Shown: positions 9,169 through 18,196, numbered from the stretch's first letter. The stretch: 64,000 bases of DNA from Marinobacterium aestuarii (GCF_001651805.1 NZ_CP015839.1:4278001-4342000); one strand, 5' to 3'. A program made the numbers and translations. The notes: generated by a model not told the origin, from the letters alone.

Positions 9169-9935
9169 TGAGTCAGTTACTGCTGGACGTGAATGCTCTG
9201 ACCATGCGCTTTGGTGGCCTGGTAGCAGTTAATGGCGTCAATCTGAAGATCAAGAACCGCCAGATCGTATCCGTGATCGGCCCCAATGGCGCCGGCAAGA
9301 CCACCGTTTTCAACTGTCTGTCGGGGTTTTATATTCCCTCCGATGGCAGTGTGCTGTTCAAGGGCGAGCAGATCGCCGGGCTGAAAGACTTCCACATTTC
9401 CCGCAAGGGACTGGTGCGCACCTTTCAGCATGTACGGCTGTTCTCCAACATGACGGTGATCGAAAACATGCTGGTGGCGCAGCACCGTCACCTCAATACC
9501 AACCTGCTGTCGGGTCTGCTGAAAACAGCCTCTTACCGCCGGCTGGAACAGGAGTCCATGGACCGTGCCGCCTTCTGGCTCGAAGAGGTCGACATGCTGG
9601 CCTTCGCCAACCGCGAAGCCGGCAACCTGTCCTACGGCCAGCAGCGCCGGCTGGAAATTGCCCGCTGCATGGTCACCCAGCCCGAATTGCTGCTGCTCGA
9701 TGAACCGGCGGCCGGACTCAACCCCAACGAGACCAAGCAGCTGGATGAACTGATCGTGCGCCTGCGTGACGAACATGAAATCTCGGTGCTGCTGATCGAG
9801 CATGACATGAGCCTGGTGATGGGAATCTCCGATCACATCTACGTTATCGCCCAGGGCACGCCCCTGGCCGATGGCAACGCGGATGAGATCAAGAATAACC
9901 CCGACGTCATCAAGGCGTACCTCGGAGAGGAATGA
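9168..9935 (+). CDS. livG: Branched-chain amino-acid ABC transporter ATPase LivG
   Basis: 255-residue ABC ATPase. Walker A GPNGAGKTT, signature LSYGQQRRLEIAR and Walker B LLLLDEPAAGLNP are all intact, and the C-terminal DIIKAYLGEE-like ending (here DVIKAYLGEE) is typical of LivG. It energises LivHM at the cytoplasmic face together with LivF. The neighbours and one-base overlap with livM fix the assignment. Confidence 0.94.
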   Translation: MSQLLLDVNALTMRFGGLVAVNGVNLKIKNRQIVSVIGPNGAGKTTVFNCLSGFYIPSDGSVLFKGEQIAGLKDFHISRKGLVRTFQHVRLFSNMTVIENMLVAQHRHLNTNLLSGLLKTASYRRLEQESMDRAAFWLEEVDMLAFANREAGNLSYGQQRRLEIARCMVTQPELLLLDEPAAGLNPNETKQLDELIVRLRDEHEISVLLIEHDMSLVMGISDHIYVIAQGTPLADGNADEIKNNPDVIKAYLGEE

Positions 9936-9936
9936 C

Positions 9937-10638
9937 ATGCTGCAAATCCACAATGTAAACACCCATTACGGGCCCATACAGGCGTTGCATGATGTCTCCG
10001 TCGAGGTCAAAAAGGGCGAAATTGTCACCCTGATCGGCGCCAACGGTGCCGGCAAGACCACCCTGATGATGACCATCTGTGGTGATCCCCAGGCCACCAG
10101 CGGCGAGATTCTGTTCGATGGCCAGCCCATCAGCGGGATGCCCACCGCGCAGATCATGCGTCAGGGACTGGCCATAGTGCCAGAAGGGCGGCGGGTCTTC
10201 GCCCGTCTCACGGTGCAGGAAAACCTGCACATGGGCGCCTACTTTCGCACCAAGGCCGAGTACGAGGAAACCCTGGAAGAAGTGCTGCTGCTCTTCCCGC
10301 GCCTGCGCGAGCGCATTACCCAGCGCGCCGGCACCATGTCCGGCGGCGAGCAGCAGATGCTGGCCATTGGCCGAGCCATGATGAGCAAGCCGCGCATGAT
10401 CCTGCTCGACGAACCCTCGCTGGGCCTGGCGCCCATCATCATCCAGCAGATTTTCAAGATCATTGAAAAACTGCGTGATGATGGCGTGACCATCTTTCTG
10501 GTGGAACAGAATGCCAACCAGGCGCTTAAAATCGCCGACCGTGGCTATGTGCTGGAAAATGGCCGCGTTGTCCTCAGCGGCAGCGGTGCCGACCTGCTCG
10601 ACGACGAAAACGTGCGCAAGGCCTATCTGGGCGGCTGA
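9937..10638 (+). CDS. livF: Branched-chain amino-acid ABC transporter ATPase LivF
   Basis: 233-residue ABC ATPase with GANGAGKTT, signature MSGGEQQMLAIGRA and Walker B ILLDEPSLGLAP, the LivF-specific version. The start at 9937 (MLQIHNVNTHYG) was chosen over an upstream in-frame ATG inside livG because GGAGAGG lies just before it and this is the family N-terminus. It is the last gene of the liv operon; a strong terminator begins 36 bp after the stop codon. Confidence 0.94.
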   Translation: MLQIHNVNTHYGPIQALHDVSVEVKKGEIVTLIGANGAGKTTLMMTICGDPQATSGEILFDGQPISGMPTAQIMRQGLAIVPEGRRVFARLTVQENLHMGAYFRTKAEYEETLEEVLLLFPRLRERITQRAGTMSGGEQQMLAIGRAMMSKPRMILLDEPSLGLAPIIIQQIFKIIEKLRDDGVTIFLVEQNANQALKIADRGYVLENGRVVLSGSGADLLDDENVRKAYLGG

Positions 10639-10673
10639 TCCGCCAGCCCCGCAGGAACATGACTTGCCGCCAT

Positions 10674-10707
10674 AAAAAGGGCGCTGCCACCGGCAGCGCC
10701 CTTTTTT
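10674..10707 (+). terminator. Rho-independent terminator of the liv operon
   Basis: A perfect 10-bp stem GGGCGCTGCC / GGCAGCGCCC with an ACC loop (10679-10701) is followed by six T. A-rich sequence before the stem would also let it stop leftward transcripts. Confidence 0.93.
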
Positions 10708-10823
10708 CATGTCTGCTGTACCGCCCCTGTCAAACCACTTTAACCGCCCAGGATACGCTGCAGCGCAGCGAAACCCATCAACAGGCAGCGGCTCATTGTT
10801 GGGTTACGCCGTGCCCAAGCCGA

Positions 10824-10884
10824 GCAGATCAGTGTTAAGTCCGGCAGGCTGCTAAACTCATACAGCGGTTTGAAAGCCTGCCGG
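10824..10884. repeat. Solo MITE-type end with inverted partner
   Basis: CAGATCAGTGTTAAGTCC followed by GGCAGGCTGCTA (10824-10854) matches the right end of the 31128-31296 element and of the 732-785 copy. CCGGCAGGCT (10841-10850) also forms a perfect 10-bp inverted repeat with AGCCTGCCGG (10875-10884). It lies in the 305-bp gap between the liv terminator and the receiver-domain gene; no gene is seen in that gap. Confidence 0.6.
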
Positions 10885-10943
10885 TCTTTGCCAGTCCTGA
10901 ACCCACTTCAGGTCCTGCAGACTCTAGCAATCAGGAGGCGCTT

Positions 10944-11315
10944 ATGACCCTTGTGCTGGTGGTCGATGATGAACCCAACATAGTGCTGTCGCTGGAGTTT
11001 TTGATGCAGCAGGCCGGCTTCGAGGTGATCACCGCCAATGACGGTGAAACGGCGCTGCTGCGGGTTGCCGAGCAAAGGCCCGACCTGATTCTGCTGGATA
11101 TCAGCCTGCCCGGCCTCAGCGGCTTTGAAGTGCTCGAGCAGCTGCGAGCTCAGCCCGAACATGCCCGCCTGCCGATTATCATGCTCACCGCCCACGGCCG
11201 CGAGGTCGAGCGCGAGAAAGGCCTGGCACTGGGTGCCGACGACTATATCACCAAGCCCTTTTCAACCCGCCTGCTGGTGGAAAAGGTTCAGGCGCTGCTG
11301 ACGGAAGGCAACTGA
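10944..11315 (+). CDS. Single-domain response regulator (receiver only)
   Basis: 123 residues, a complete CheY-like receiver and nothing else. It has the acidic pair in VVDDEPN (residues 8-9), phospho-acceptor D52 in [10 protein letters not shown], the switch T in MLTAHG and the conserved Lys in YITKPFS. With no output domain it must act by protein-protein contact or phosphotransfer. It is the first gene of a tight set with the pseudo-kinase/exonuclease (1 bp apart), a small membrane protein and the symporter-histidine kinase. The simplest inference is that the symporter-kinase phosphorylates it and that it acts on the exonuclease protein. The start is supported by AGGAGGCGCTT directly upstream. 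Confidence 0.9.
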   Translation: MTLVLVVDDEPNIVLSLEFLMQQAGFEVITANDGETALLRVAEQRPDLILLDISLPGLSGFEVLEQLRAQPEHARLPIIMLTAHGREVEREKGLALGADDYITKPFSTRLLVEKVQALLTEGN

Positions 11316-11316
11316 A

Positions 11317-13356
11317 GTGCCTTCGTTCCAGTCTCTGCTGGGTCGCTGGCTTCTGCTCAGTGGCACCTCCCTTTTCAGCGGTATCTTTCTGGGCCTCTGG
11401 CTCGACAGCACGCTGCAACCGGCTGGAGCTCAACGCGCCGGGCTCTGGCTGCTGGCACTGCTGCCAGGGGCACTGATACTGCTGCTAGGTGCGGCACTGG
11501 AGCGCCGTCTGCTAACGCCGCTGCGCCATCTGCAGGTACAGCTGGCCCGGCTGGCCGCCAACCCCGATGCCACCCGTGATTTTGCCCCCGAAGGCTGGCT
11601 GCGCCCGCTGACAGCGGACTTCGAACGCCTGCGCGACGGCTGGCGCGAAGATCGCCAGGCGCTACACAACGCTGCGGAACAGGGCGCCCACAAGGCCCTG
11701 CAGATTCGCCACGAACTGGAAGCCGTGCTGCAGGTGCTGCACACCCCGCTGCTCTTGTGCGATCAGCACCAGCGCCTGCTGCTGTTTAACCCGGCCGCAG
11801 AGCAACTCTTTGCCCAGTCGCCCGCCCTGGGCCTCGGACGACGCCTGTCCGAGCTGCTGCCGCTGCCCGGCCTGCAGGATGCCTTGCAAGACCTGCCCCG
11901 CGACGGCCGCGCTCGTCAGCTGCTGCTGCCCTGGGGTCAACACTGGCTGCGCTGTGATCTGCGCCGTGTCGCCGCCAACCAGGGCGAGGCGCTGATCACG
12001 TTGCAGGACAGCACAGCGCAGCAGGCGGCGGATCAGCGCTGGCACGCCCCGCTGGCACACCTGCTGCCGGATCTGCGACGGCGCAGCGCCAGCCTTGTCA
12101 GCAGCAGCGAAGTGCTGGCCAGCGGCCAGGCCACCCCCGAGCTGCAGGGCCGGCTCGAGACCATTGTGCGCGAGGAAAGCCAGGCCCTGGGCGCGCTGGT
12201 AGACCAGCTGGCCCGGCACTTCGACAGCCTGCAACAGGACCCGGGCCTGCTGCAGGACACCTGGTCCAACGATCTCTGGAGCGCGCTGAGTGAACGCCTG
12301 CAGCGCCAGCAGCTTGAACTCCTGGCCATTGGCATTCCCGCCTGGCTCAGGAGCGATGGGCCCGCCCTGCTTGAACTGCTGTGTCGACTGTTAGGTCAGC
12401 TGCATGAAGCCACCGGCGAGCGCCGCTTCGAGGCCGAGCTGCGCCTGGGCAATCAGCGCGTTTATCTGGATCTTATCTGGCCCGGCCAGCCGATTGATCA
12501 GGGCCGCATCGCCCGCTGGCTGCAGCAACCGCTGACCGATGCCAGTGCCTTTCCCTGCCTGCTGGATGTACTGCGCCGCCACGACAGCGACTGCTGGTCC
12601 CTGGCCGACGAGGATGGCCTGCATGCCCGACTGCGGCTGCCACTGCCCGCGCTGGAGCGGGTCGGCGCACCGCCCAAGGCGCGCCAGACAAGACCCGAAT
12701 TTCACGATTTCAGTATTGCCGACCTGCCGCCACCGGATGCAGAACTCGGCGCCAGGCCGCTGGGACAACTGGAGATGGTGGTGTTCGACACCGAAACCAC
12801 CGGGCTGGAGCTGCGCCAGGGCGATACCCTGGTGAGCATAGGTGCCTGTCGCATTATCAATGGCCGGCTGCTGGCGCAGGAGGCCTACGATCAGCTCATC
12901 AACCCAGGCCGCCCCATGCCGCCCCAGAGCACACAGATCCACGGCCTTGGCGATAGCGACGTGGCCGAGGCGCCGCCCGCCGCGGTAGTGCTGCCACAGT
13001 TTCGCGACTTCGTCGGCCACGCCGTGCTGGTGGCCCACAATGCGGCCTTCGACCTGCTGGCCATCAACCTGCATGCACAAACCGCCGGTGTCAGCTTTGA
13101 GATGCCGGTGCTGGATACGCTGCTGCTGTCCCGTGCCCTGGACCCGACCCTGGAGGGCCACGGTCTGGATGCCCTGGCCGAGCGCTTTCAGCTCAGTTTT
13201 GCCCCCGGCACCCGCCACTCGGCGCTGGGTGATGCCAGGGTGACCGCCGAGCTGCTGTTGCAGCTGCTGCCACGTTTGCAGGCACGCGGCGTGCACAGTC
13301 TGGAGCAGGCGCTGCAGTTCCAGGCCAGCGGCCAACGCGGGAGAACAGCCCCATGA
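11317..13356 (+). CDS. Membrane PAS / degenerate histidine-kinase protein fused to DEDDh exonuclease
   Basis: 679 residues. Order of parts: two membrane helices (about 7-29 and 41-62), a HAMP-like linker, a PAS-like domain (about 131-235), and a stretch resembling a dimerisation helix pair and ATPase domain (about 243-445). The phospho-accepting His, the N-box and the glycine-rich boxes are missing from that stretch. Last comes a DNA polymerase III epsilon-type exonuclease domain (about 485-665) with all five DEDDh residues visible: D491 and E493 (VFDTETTG), D579 (HNAAFD), H634 and D639 (RHSALGDA). It therefore looks like a sensor scaffold attached to an active 3'-5' exonuclease (RNA or DNA). 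GTG start one base after the receiver gene, 4-bp overlap with the next gene. Exonuclease genes near symporter-kinases are known in pseudomonads; the kinase-like middle is my reading. Confidence 0.8.
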   Translation: MPSFQSLLGRWLLLSGTSLFSGIFLGLWLDSTLQPAGAQRAGLWLLALLPGALILLLGAALERRLLTPLRHLQVQLARLAANPDATRDFAPEGWLRPLTADFERLRDGWREDRQALHNAAEQGAHKALQIRHELEAVLQVLHTPLLLCDQHQRLLLFNPAAEQLFAQSPALGLGRRLSELLPLPGLQDALQDLPRDGRARQLLLPWGQHWLRCDLRRVAANQGEALITLQDSTAQQAADQRWHAPLAHLLPDLRRRSASLVSSSEVLASGQATPELQGRLETIVREESQALGALVDQLARHFDSLQQDPGLLQDTWSNDLWSALSERLQRQQLELLAIGIPAWLRSDGPALLELLCRLLGQLHEATGERRFEAELRLGNQRVYLDLIWPGQPIDQGRIARWLQQPLTDASAFPCLLDVLRRHDSDCWSLADEDGLHARLRLPLPALERVGAPPKARQTRPEFHDFSIADLPPPDAELGARPLGQLEMVVFDTETTGLELRQGDTLVSIGACRIINGRLLAQEAYDQLINPGRPMPPQSTQIHGLGDSDVAEAPPAAVVLPQFRDFVGHAVLVAHNAAFDLLAINLHAQTAGVSFEMPVLDTLLLSRALDPTLEGHGLDALAERFQLSFAPGTRHSALGDARVTAELLLQLLPRLQARGVHSLEQALQFQASGQRGRTAP

Positions 13357-13553
13357 TGCGCCCCTCTCCCCTGCCACCGCGCCTGATCGCCGTTACCCTG
13401 CTGGCCGCACTGCTGTTCACGCCCCCGCTGCTGGGGCTGTTTGATCAAGCCGGCGACAGCGGCCTGTCGTGGCTGCCGCTGTACCTGTTCGGGGCCTGGG
13501 CCTTTGTTATTCTGCTCGCGGCGCTGACGCTGGAGCTCAGCGATGACGATTAA
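13353..13553 (+). CDS. Small two-helix membrane protein
   Basis: 66 residues with two hydrophobic segments (about 11-28 and 40-60) and a short acidic tail (LELSDDD). The start overlaps the stop of the exonuclease gene (ATGA), so it is translationally coupled to it. It has no domain I recognise beyond the general form of small membrane proteins next to sodium/solute symporters (as with YjcH beside ActP). A helper of the symporter-kinase encoded 79 bp downstream is the likeliest role (inference). Confidence 0.65.
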   Translation: MMRPSPLPPRLIAVTLLAALLFTPPLLGLFDQAGDSGLSWLPLYLFGAWAFVILLAALTLELSDDD

Positions 13554-13631
13554 AACCGCCGCGCTTTTGATCGGCTGGCCCACGCGCGGCGAACACCGTC
13601 GGCCGGCGTGCCACAGCCGCGGGGCCCACCG

Positions 13632-16412
13632 ATGAAGTCCGAATGGGTGCTGCTGTCCGTGGCTTTTGGCTACCTGGGGCTGCTGTTCGTAATTGCCGCC
13701 TGGGCGGACAGGCGCGCCGGGGCCGGGCGTTCGGTTATTGGCTCACCGCTGGTGTATACGCTGTCGATCGCGGTGTACTGCACCGCCTGGACCTTCTACG
13801 GCAGTGTCGGGCGCGCCGCCCAGTACGGGCCGGCCTTTCTCACCATCTACCTGGGACCGACCCTGGTGATGCTGCTGGGCTGGCTGCTGATCAGGCGCAT
13901 GGTGCGTATCGCCCGCGCCCAGCGCATTAGCTCCATTGCCGACTTTATCAGCGCCCGCTACGGCAAGAGCGGCTGGCTCGGCGCCCTGGTGACACTGATC
14001 GCCGTGATCGGCATCATGCCCTATATCGCGCTGCAGCTTAAAGCCATCACCTACAGCTACGCGGTGCTGACACAGTTTCCCGCCTCGCCGGTGTTGCACT
14101 TGGCCGAAGCCCCCTTTTGGACCGACAAGTCGCTCTGGGTCGCGCTGGTGCTGTCGGTATTCATTATCCTGTTTGGCACCCGCCAGCTGGACGCCAGCGA
14201 GCGCCACGAGGGCATGGTGGCCGCCATCGCCTTCGAGTCCGTGATCAAGCTGCTGGCCTTCTGTGCCGTCGGCCTCTTTGTGGTGTTCTGGCTGTTTGAT
14301 GGCCCCGGCCATATGCTGCAGCGCGCCGCACAGGTGCCGGGGCTGGCGGACAATTTCGGGCTGGAGGCGGTTCCCGGCGGCAGCATTGGCTGGGTCAGCA
14401 CCCTGGTGCTGGCAGCGCTGGCCTTTTTAACGCTGCCGCGCCAGTTTCAGGTGCTGGTGGTGGAAAATGTAGATGAGCGCCATATCAGGCGCGCCAGCTG
14501 GCTGTTTCCGCTCTATCTGCTGGCCATCAACCTGTTCGTGCTGCCGATTGCCCTGGCGGGCACCCTGTTGGGTGACAGCGCCCAGACCCCGGACAGCTTC
14601 GTGCTCACGGTCGGGCTTGTCGGCGGCTCCAGCTGGCTGCCGGCACTGGCCTTTATCGGTGGTCTTTCCGCCGCCACCGGCATGATGATTGTCGAGACCA
14701 TAGCGCTCTCGACCATGGTCAGCAACCACCTGATCATGCCGCTCCTGCTACACCTGCGCCGTCTGCAGATCGAAAACTACCAGGATTTCAGCGGCACCCT
14801 GCTGGGCATCAGGCGCATCGCCATAGTGCTGATTTTATTGCTGGGCTACCTCTACCACGCCCTGATTGGTGAATCCTACAGCCTGGTGACCATAGGTCTG
14901 GTGTCCTTCACCGCCGCGGCCCAGTTTGCCCCTGCGCTGCTGATCGGCCTCTACTGGCGCGGCGCCGCACGCCTGGGGGCCGCCGCCGGCATGTTGGGGG
15001 GCTTTGTCGTCTGGTTGCATACCCTGCTGCTGCCGGGCTTTGCCCAATCCGGCTGGCTCGATGCCAGCCTGCTGAGCGACGGCCCCTGGGGCATTCACTG
15101 GCTGCGGCCCTATGCCCTCTTCGGTCTCGACGGCTGGGATATCTACAGCCACGGGCTTTTCTGGAGCCTGCTGGTGAATATAGGCCTGCTGGTGCTGGTG
15201 TCGCTGTTCTGCCGCCAGAGCCGGCTGGAGCAGACCCAGGCGGCACTCTTTACCGGCGCGCTGCACGATGGCCTGATCCAGACCCCGCTCTGGCTGGGCC
15301 AGACCAGCCGCGGCGAGCTGCGCCGATTGCTGCACCGCTACCTGGGCGCCGGCGCAACTGCGCGTGTACTGCAAAGTGCGCCGGGCCCGGCAGAGACGTC
15401 GGCCACTAACCCGGCGGACGACGCCACGCCGGCATCACCCCAGTTGATCAGCCAGGCCGAACACGCCCTGGCAGGCGCCCTGGGGGGCGCTTCTGCCCGC
15501 ATTCTGATCAACTCGGTGGTGCGCGGCGAAGCCCTGGATCTGGAAGCGGTGCTCAGCCTGCTGGACACCACATCCCAGGCGCTGGAGTACAACCGCCGGC
15601 TGGAGCAGAAATCCACCGAGCTGGTGGCCATTGGCGAACAGCTGCGCCACGCCAACGAGCAACTGCGCGAGCTGGATCGCCTCAAAGACGAGTTCGTCGC
15701 CATGGTGAGTCATGAACTGCGCACGCCCCTGACCTCGATCCGGGCCTTCGCCGAAATCCTGCGCGACACGCCAGACATGGACAGCGACAAGCGCAGTCAT
15801 TTTCTTTCCATAGTGGTGCGCGAAAGCGAGCGGCTGTCGCGCCTGATCGAGGAAATTCTCGATCTGGCGCGCCTCGAATCCGGCCGCATGACGCTAAAAC
15901 CCCAGCGGCTGGATCTCACCCGCCTGGCACGCCAGTCGGCCGAAGCCGTCAGTCATCTGTGCAGCGAGCGGGGCCTGAAGCTGGAGCTGGAGCTGCCCGA
16001 AGACAGCGCAGCCGTCACCGCCGATCCCGACCGGCTGCAGCAGGTCATCATCAACCTGCTGGATAACGCCAGCAAGTTCGCCGCCCCTGAGGCGGGCCAG
16101 GCACGGCTTTGTCTGGAGCCGTTCAAGGATCACTGGCGCCTGTCGGTGGAGGACAACGGCGAGGGTATTGCCGAGTCGGAACGCGAGCGGGTGTTCGAGA
16201 AATTTCACCAGCTGGAAAACAACGGTCAGGATGCCAGTGGCCGCCCCCGGGGCACGGGCCTGGGCCTGCCCATCAGCCGTGGCATTATCGCCCACCTGGG
16301 CGGACGCCTGTGGATAGAATCGGGCAGCACCCTCACAGGCGCCCGCTTCGTGATCGAGCTGCCCCGGGCGCCGGAGCAGAATAACGGCAACGAGTGGCTC
16401 ACCGCGAGCTAA
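13632..16412 (+). CDS. Sodium/solute symporter-histidine kinase hybrid (CrbS/MxtR-like)
   Basis: 926 residues. The first ~530 form a sodium:solute symporter (SSS) domain with about 13 membrane helices. A cytoplasmic linker with a coiled coil (about 655-685) follows, then a HisKA domain with H694 in the H-box MVSHELRTPL, and a HATPase domain with NLLDNASKF, VEDNGEGI and GTGLGLPIS. There is no C-terminal receiver domain. CrbS/MxtR-type proteins sense or transport acetate-like substrates and control acetyl-CoA synthetase and related genes through a partner regulator. Here the only adjacent regulator is the single receiver at 10944. The ATG at 13632 gives the symporter N-terminus (MKSEWVLLS), and the frame upstream is not conserved-looking. 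All kinase residues are intact. Confidence 0.88.
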   Translation: MKSEWVLLSVAFGYLGLLFVIAAWADRRAGAGRSVIGSPLVYTLSIAVYCTAWTFYGSVGRAAQYGPAFLTIYLGPTLVMLLGWLLIRRMVRIARAQRISSIADFISARYGKSGWLGALVTLIAVIGIMPYIALQLKAITYSYAVLTQFPASPVLHLAEAPFWTDKSLWVALVLSVFIILFGTRQLDASERHEGMVAAIAFESVIKLLAFCAVGLFVVFWLFDGPGHMLQRAAQVPGLADNFGLEAVPGGSIGWVSTLVLAALAFLTLPRQFQVLVVENVDERHIRRASWLFPLYLLAINLFVLPIALAGTLLGDSAQTPDSFVLTVGLVGGSSWLPALAFIGGLSAATGMMIVETIALSTMVSNHLIMPLLLHLRRLQIENYQDFSGTLLGIRRIAIVLILLLGYLYHALIGESYSLVTIGLVSFTAAAQFAPALLIGLYWRGAARLGAAAGMLGGFVVWLHTLLLPGFAQSGWLDASLLSDGPWGIHWLRPYALFGLDGWDIYSHGLFWSLLVNIGLLVLVSLFCRQSRLEQTQAALFTGALHDGLIQTPLWLGQTSRGELRRLLHRYLGAGATARVLQSAPGPAETSATNPADDATPASPQLISQAEHALAGALGGASARILINSVVRGEALDLEAVLSLLDTTSQALEYNRRLEQKSTELVAIGEQLRHANEQLRELDRLKDEFVAMVSHELRTPLTSIRAFAEILRDTPDMDSDKRSHFLSIVVRESERLSRLIEEILDLARLESGRMTLKPQRLDLTRLARQSAEAVSHLCSERGLKLELELPEDSAAVTADPDRLQQVIINLLDNASKFAAPEAGQARLCLEPFKDHWRLSVEDNGEGIAESERERVFEKFHQLENNGQDASGRPRGTGLGLPISRGIIAHLGGRLWIESGSTLTGARFVIELPRAPEQNNGNEWLTAS

Positions 16413-16427
16413 TTGCAGGCTCAGCCC

Positions 16428-16669
16428 CAGCAGCCTGTCGGACACTGGACTGGTGCGGAGCACGTGCTTTTGTAGGGTGCCTGTGGGGTGTCCGTAGGGT
16501 GCTGATGAGCGCAGCGAATCGCACCGTTTACCACAGCGAATTGTTCCGGGCGGCGCTCCGTCGTGCGGCGTGCCGACAGACGAGGTGCGAGGTGCGAGGT
16601 GCGAGGTGCGAGGTGCGAGATTAAAGGGGCAAGGTGAAAGGTGAAAGGGGCAAGTTAAAGCCGACAGGC
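16428..16669. repeat. MITE-type ends bounding a patchwork of short repeats
   Basis: CAGCAGCCTGTCGGAC (16428-16443) matches the left end of the 31128-31296 element, and GTTAAAGCCGACAGGC (16654-16669) resembles its right end. Between them are a REP-like palindromic stretch (GGGTGCTGATGAGCGCAGCG and GCACC, about 16496-16526) and a tandem heptamer. The left end follows the kinase stop codon by 15 bp and could also form a hairpin with CAGGCT just before it. The 16413-17062 gap holds no convincing gene. Confidence 0.5.
16581..16619. repeat. Tandem heptamer repeat (CGAGGTG)n
   Basis: Five exact head-to-tail copies of CGAGGTG (16581-16615) and a partial sixth are followed by purine-rich degenerate units (GGGGCAAGGTGAAAGGTGAAAG). 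A similar purine-rich AAGCTGAAAGGGACAAGTG text occurs at 33360-33410. It is non-coding and is a site likely to vary in copy number between strains. Confidence 0.85.
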
Positions 16670-16679
16670 GGGCACCCTG

Positions 16680-16708
16680 CCCGTAGGAGCGGCACCCCGC
16701 TGCGAAGC
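16680..16708. repeat. REP-like sequence (GTAGGAGCGGC type)
   Basis: CCGTAGGAGCGGCACCCCGC followed by TGCGAAGC resembles the Pseudomonas REP family (GTAGGAGCGGC...GCCGCGAA type), with partly pairing arms. Only one copy was recognised in the window. IS110-family elements are known to insert in REP sequences, and the IS110 transposase gene ends about 350 bp away. Confidence 0.4.
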
Positions 16709-17062
16709 TTTTGGGACGATGGCTGGGTTCTCCGGGGCAGCAACCATTTGCCTCGGGGCATTCGTCGCGGGGCGCGCCTTCTCTAAAGCGGCATCCCAAG
16801 TCAACCACCAAATTGGTTGTCCTCGGTAGGACTGCCACTGAGTTTCAGGCTTCTCTACGGGGTCGCTCAAGGCGCCGACAGGATGTAATCGGAGCACGCA
16901 GCCTGTCATCTCCTCCTACACGGGGTCTTGTGAGCCTTTCGGCACTCTCGCCCCAAGTCGCGCTCGTGGTCTGCGTGACCGAACTCAGTTGCAGGTTTCA
17001 ACCTCTCTGTATTCTGTTCTCCGAGCTGCAGGTATGCTGCCTCTCTGGTAGACACCGGGCTA

Positions 17063-18076
17063 TCATGCCGCCTGGGGGAAGGCCTCGAAGTCCTTCTCCT
17101 CTTTCCACAGCCGCCAGAGCAGAACCGCCAGTTTTCGTGCCACGGCCACCTTGGCTTTGGCGCTGCCCTTGCGACGCTGCAGCTGCAAGCCCCATTGTTT
17201 CAGGGCGCAGTCTCTGCCCTTCGTGAGCAGAACGTGCGCACATTCCACCAGGTGCCAGCGCAGCAAGTGATCTCCCTCCCGGGTAATCCGCCCGCGATAG
17301 GCCGTATCACCCGACTGGGAGACGCGCGGTGCCAGTCCCAGATAGTCAGCCACCTCTTCTGCGTGCCGGAACCGGTGCGGATCATCCAGCGTCGCCCGGT
17401 ACAGCACGCTGGTCAGCGGGCCCACCCCGTACACCTGTTCGAATCGCCGGGTCACCTGATCAGTTCGACTGCGCTGGCGGATGTGCTTCTCGAGCCGTGC
17501 CGCCTCTACTCGCGCCAACGCCCAGACCTGCAGCATACCGGCAAAGGCGTCGCTCAAGCCGGGTATCTCCCTGTTAACGAGGGTCATGACCGTATCCTCA
17601 AACTGGCCGTTGCTGACCTTGCCCAGGCGGAGCCCCTGGGCACGCAACAGACCGCGGATGCTGTTGAGCTGGGCCTTGCTGGTCTTCTGCAAAGCCTGAC
17701 GCGCTTTCAACAAGCTACGCAGCTCCCGGGCTTCCGGGCTTTTGCGGTGGACTTCGATGTACCAGCCACAGCGGCCGATCTCCGCCAGGGTATGGGCATC
17801 CCGCGGGTCGGTTTTCTTCTTCGCATTCATCAAGTTTTTCGCAGCGCGGGCGTCGATGATCACCGGCTCGTGACCCAGTGTCTCGACATAGTTCGCCACC
17901 ATCTCGGCCAATGGGCTGGCTTCGATAATGACCCTTAACGGGCCCACCCCCTCAAAGGCTCTGCGAAACCCTACTAAATCCGTCTCGACAGTTACGCGAC
18001 GCAACGCCAGAGCGGAACTATCCAGGATGACGACAGCACTTTCTCTACTCGCCAGATCAATGCCACAATAGTTCAT
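17063..18076 (-). mobile_element. IS110-family transposase (intact)
   Basis: 337 residues with an N-terminal RuvC-like DEDD domain (D7 in CGIDLAS, E52 in VIIEAS, D90 and D93 in KTDPRDAH) and a C-terminal Transposase_20 domain. The latter has GVGPLTS and the motif APRVSQSGDTAYRGRITREG, whose SG serine (S255) sits where the catalytic serine is expected. No frameshift or stop, so it may be active. IS110 recombinases use a bridge RNA encoded in the non-coding ends of the element and leave no clear terminal inverted repeats or target duplications. I therefore give only the gene limits; the element must extend into the flanks on one or both sides (about 16.9 kb and about 18.2 kb). It separates the symporter-kinase gene from the convergent DUF294 gene. 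Confidence 0.9.
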
Positions 18077-18196
18077 GTCAGCCCCTCCTGTTTTTGGTTT
18101 AAGGCGCGTTCAGCGACCTTGTGTGCTTAGACACTCAACCAGCTGGAGGGGCTGATCCTGACGTGGCTGGACCACGCACCCGCCGCTTTATTGCAT
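18077..18196 (-). ncRNA. Candidate IS110 left-end region, possible bridge RNA
   Basis: The 120 bp upstream of the transposase start carries an 11-bp perfect inverted repeat (TCAGCCCCTCC at 18078-18088, GGAGGGGCTGA at 18145-18155) and other small dyads, so a transcript would be structured. In the IS110 subgroup the bridge RNA is encoded upstream of the transposase; in the IS1111 subgroup it lies downstream. Which subgroup this element belongs to could not be settled, so this is only a candidate. The alternative region is about 16.88-17.06 kb. Confidence 0.3.

Noticed and set aside
16711-17226. Rightward open frame overlapping the end of the IS110 transposase
   Set aside because: No motif, no ribosome site, and it overlaps the intact transposase frame on the other strand.
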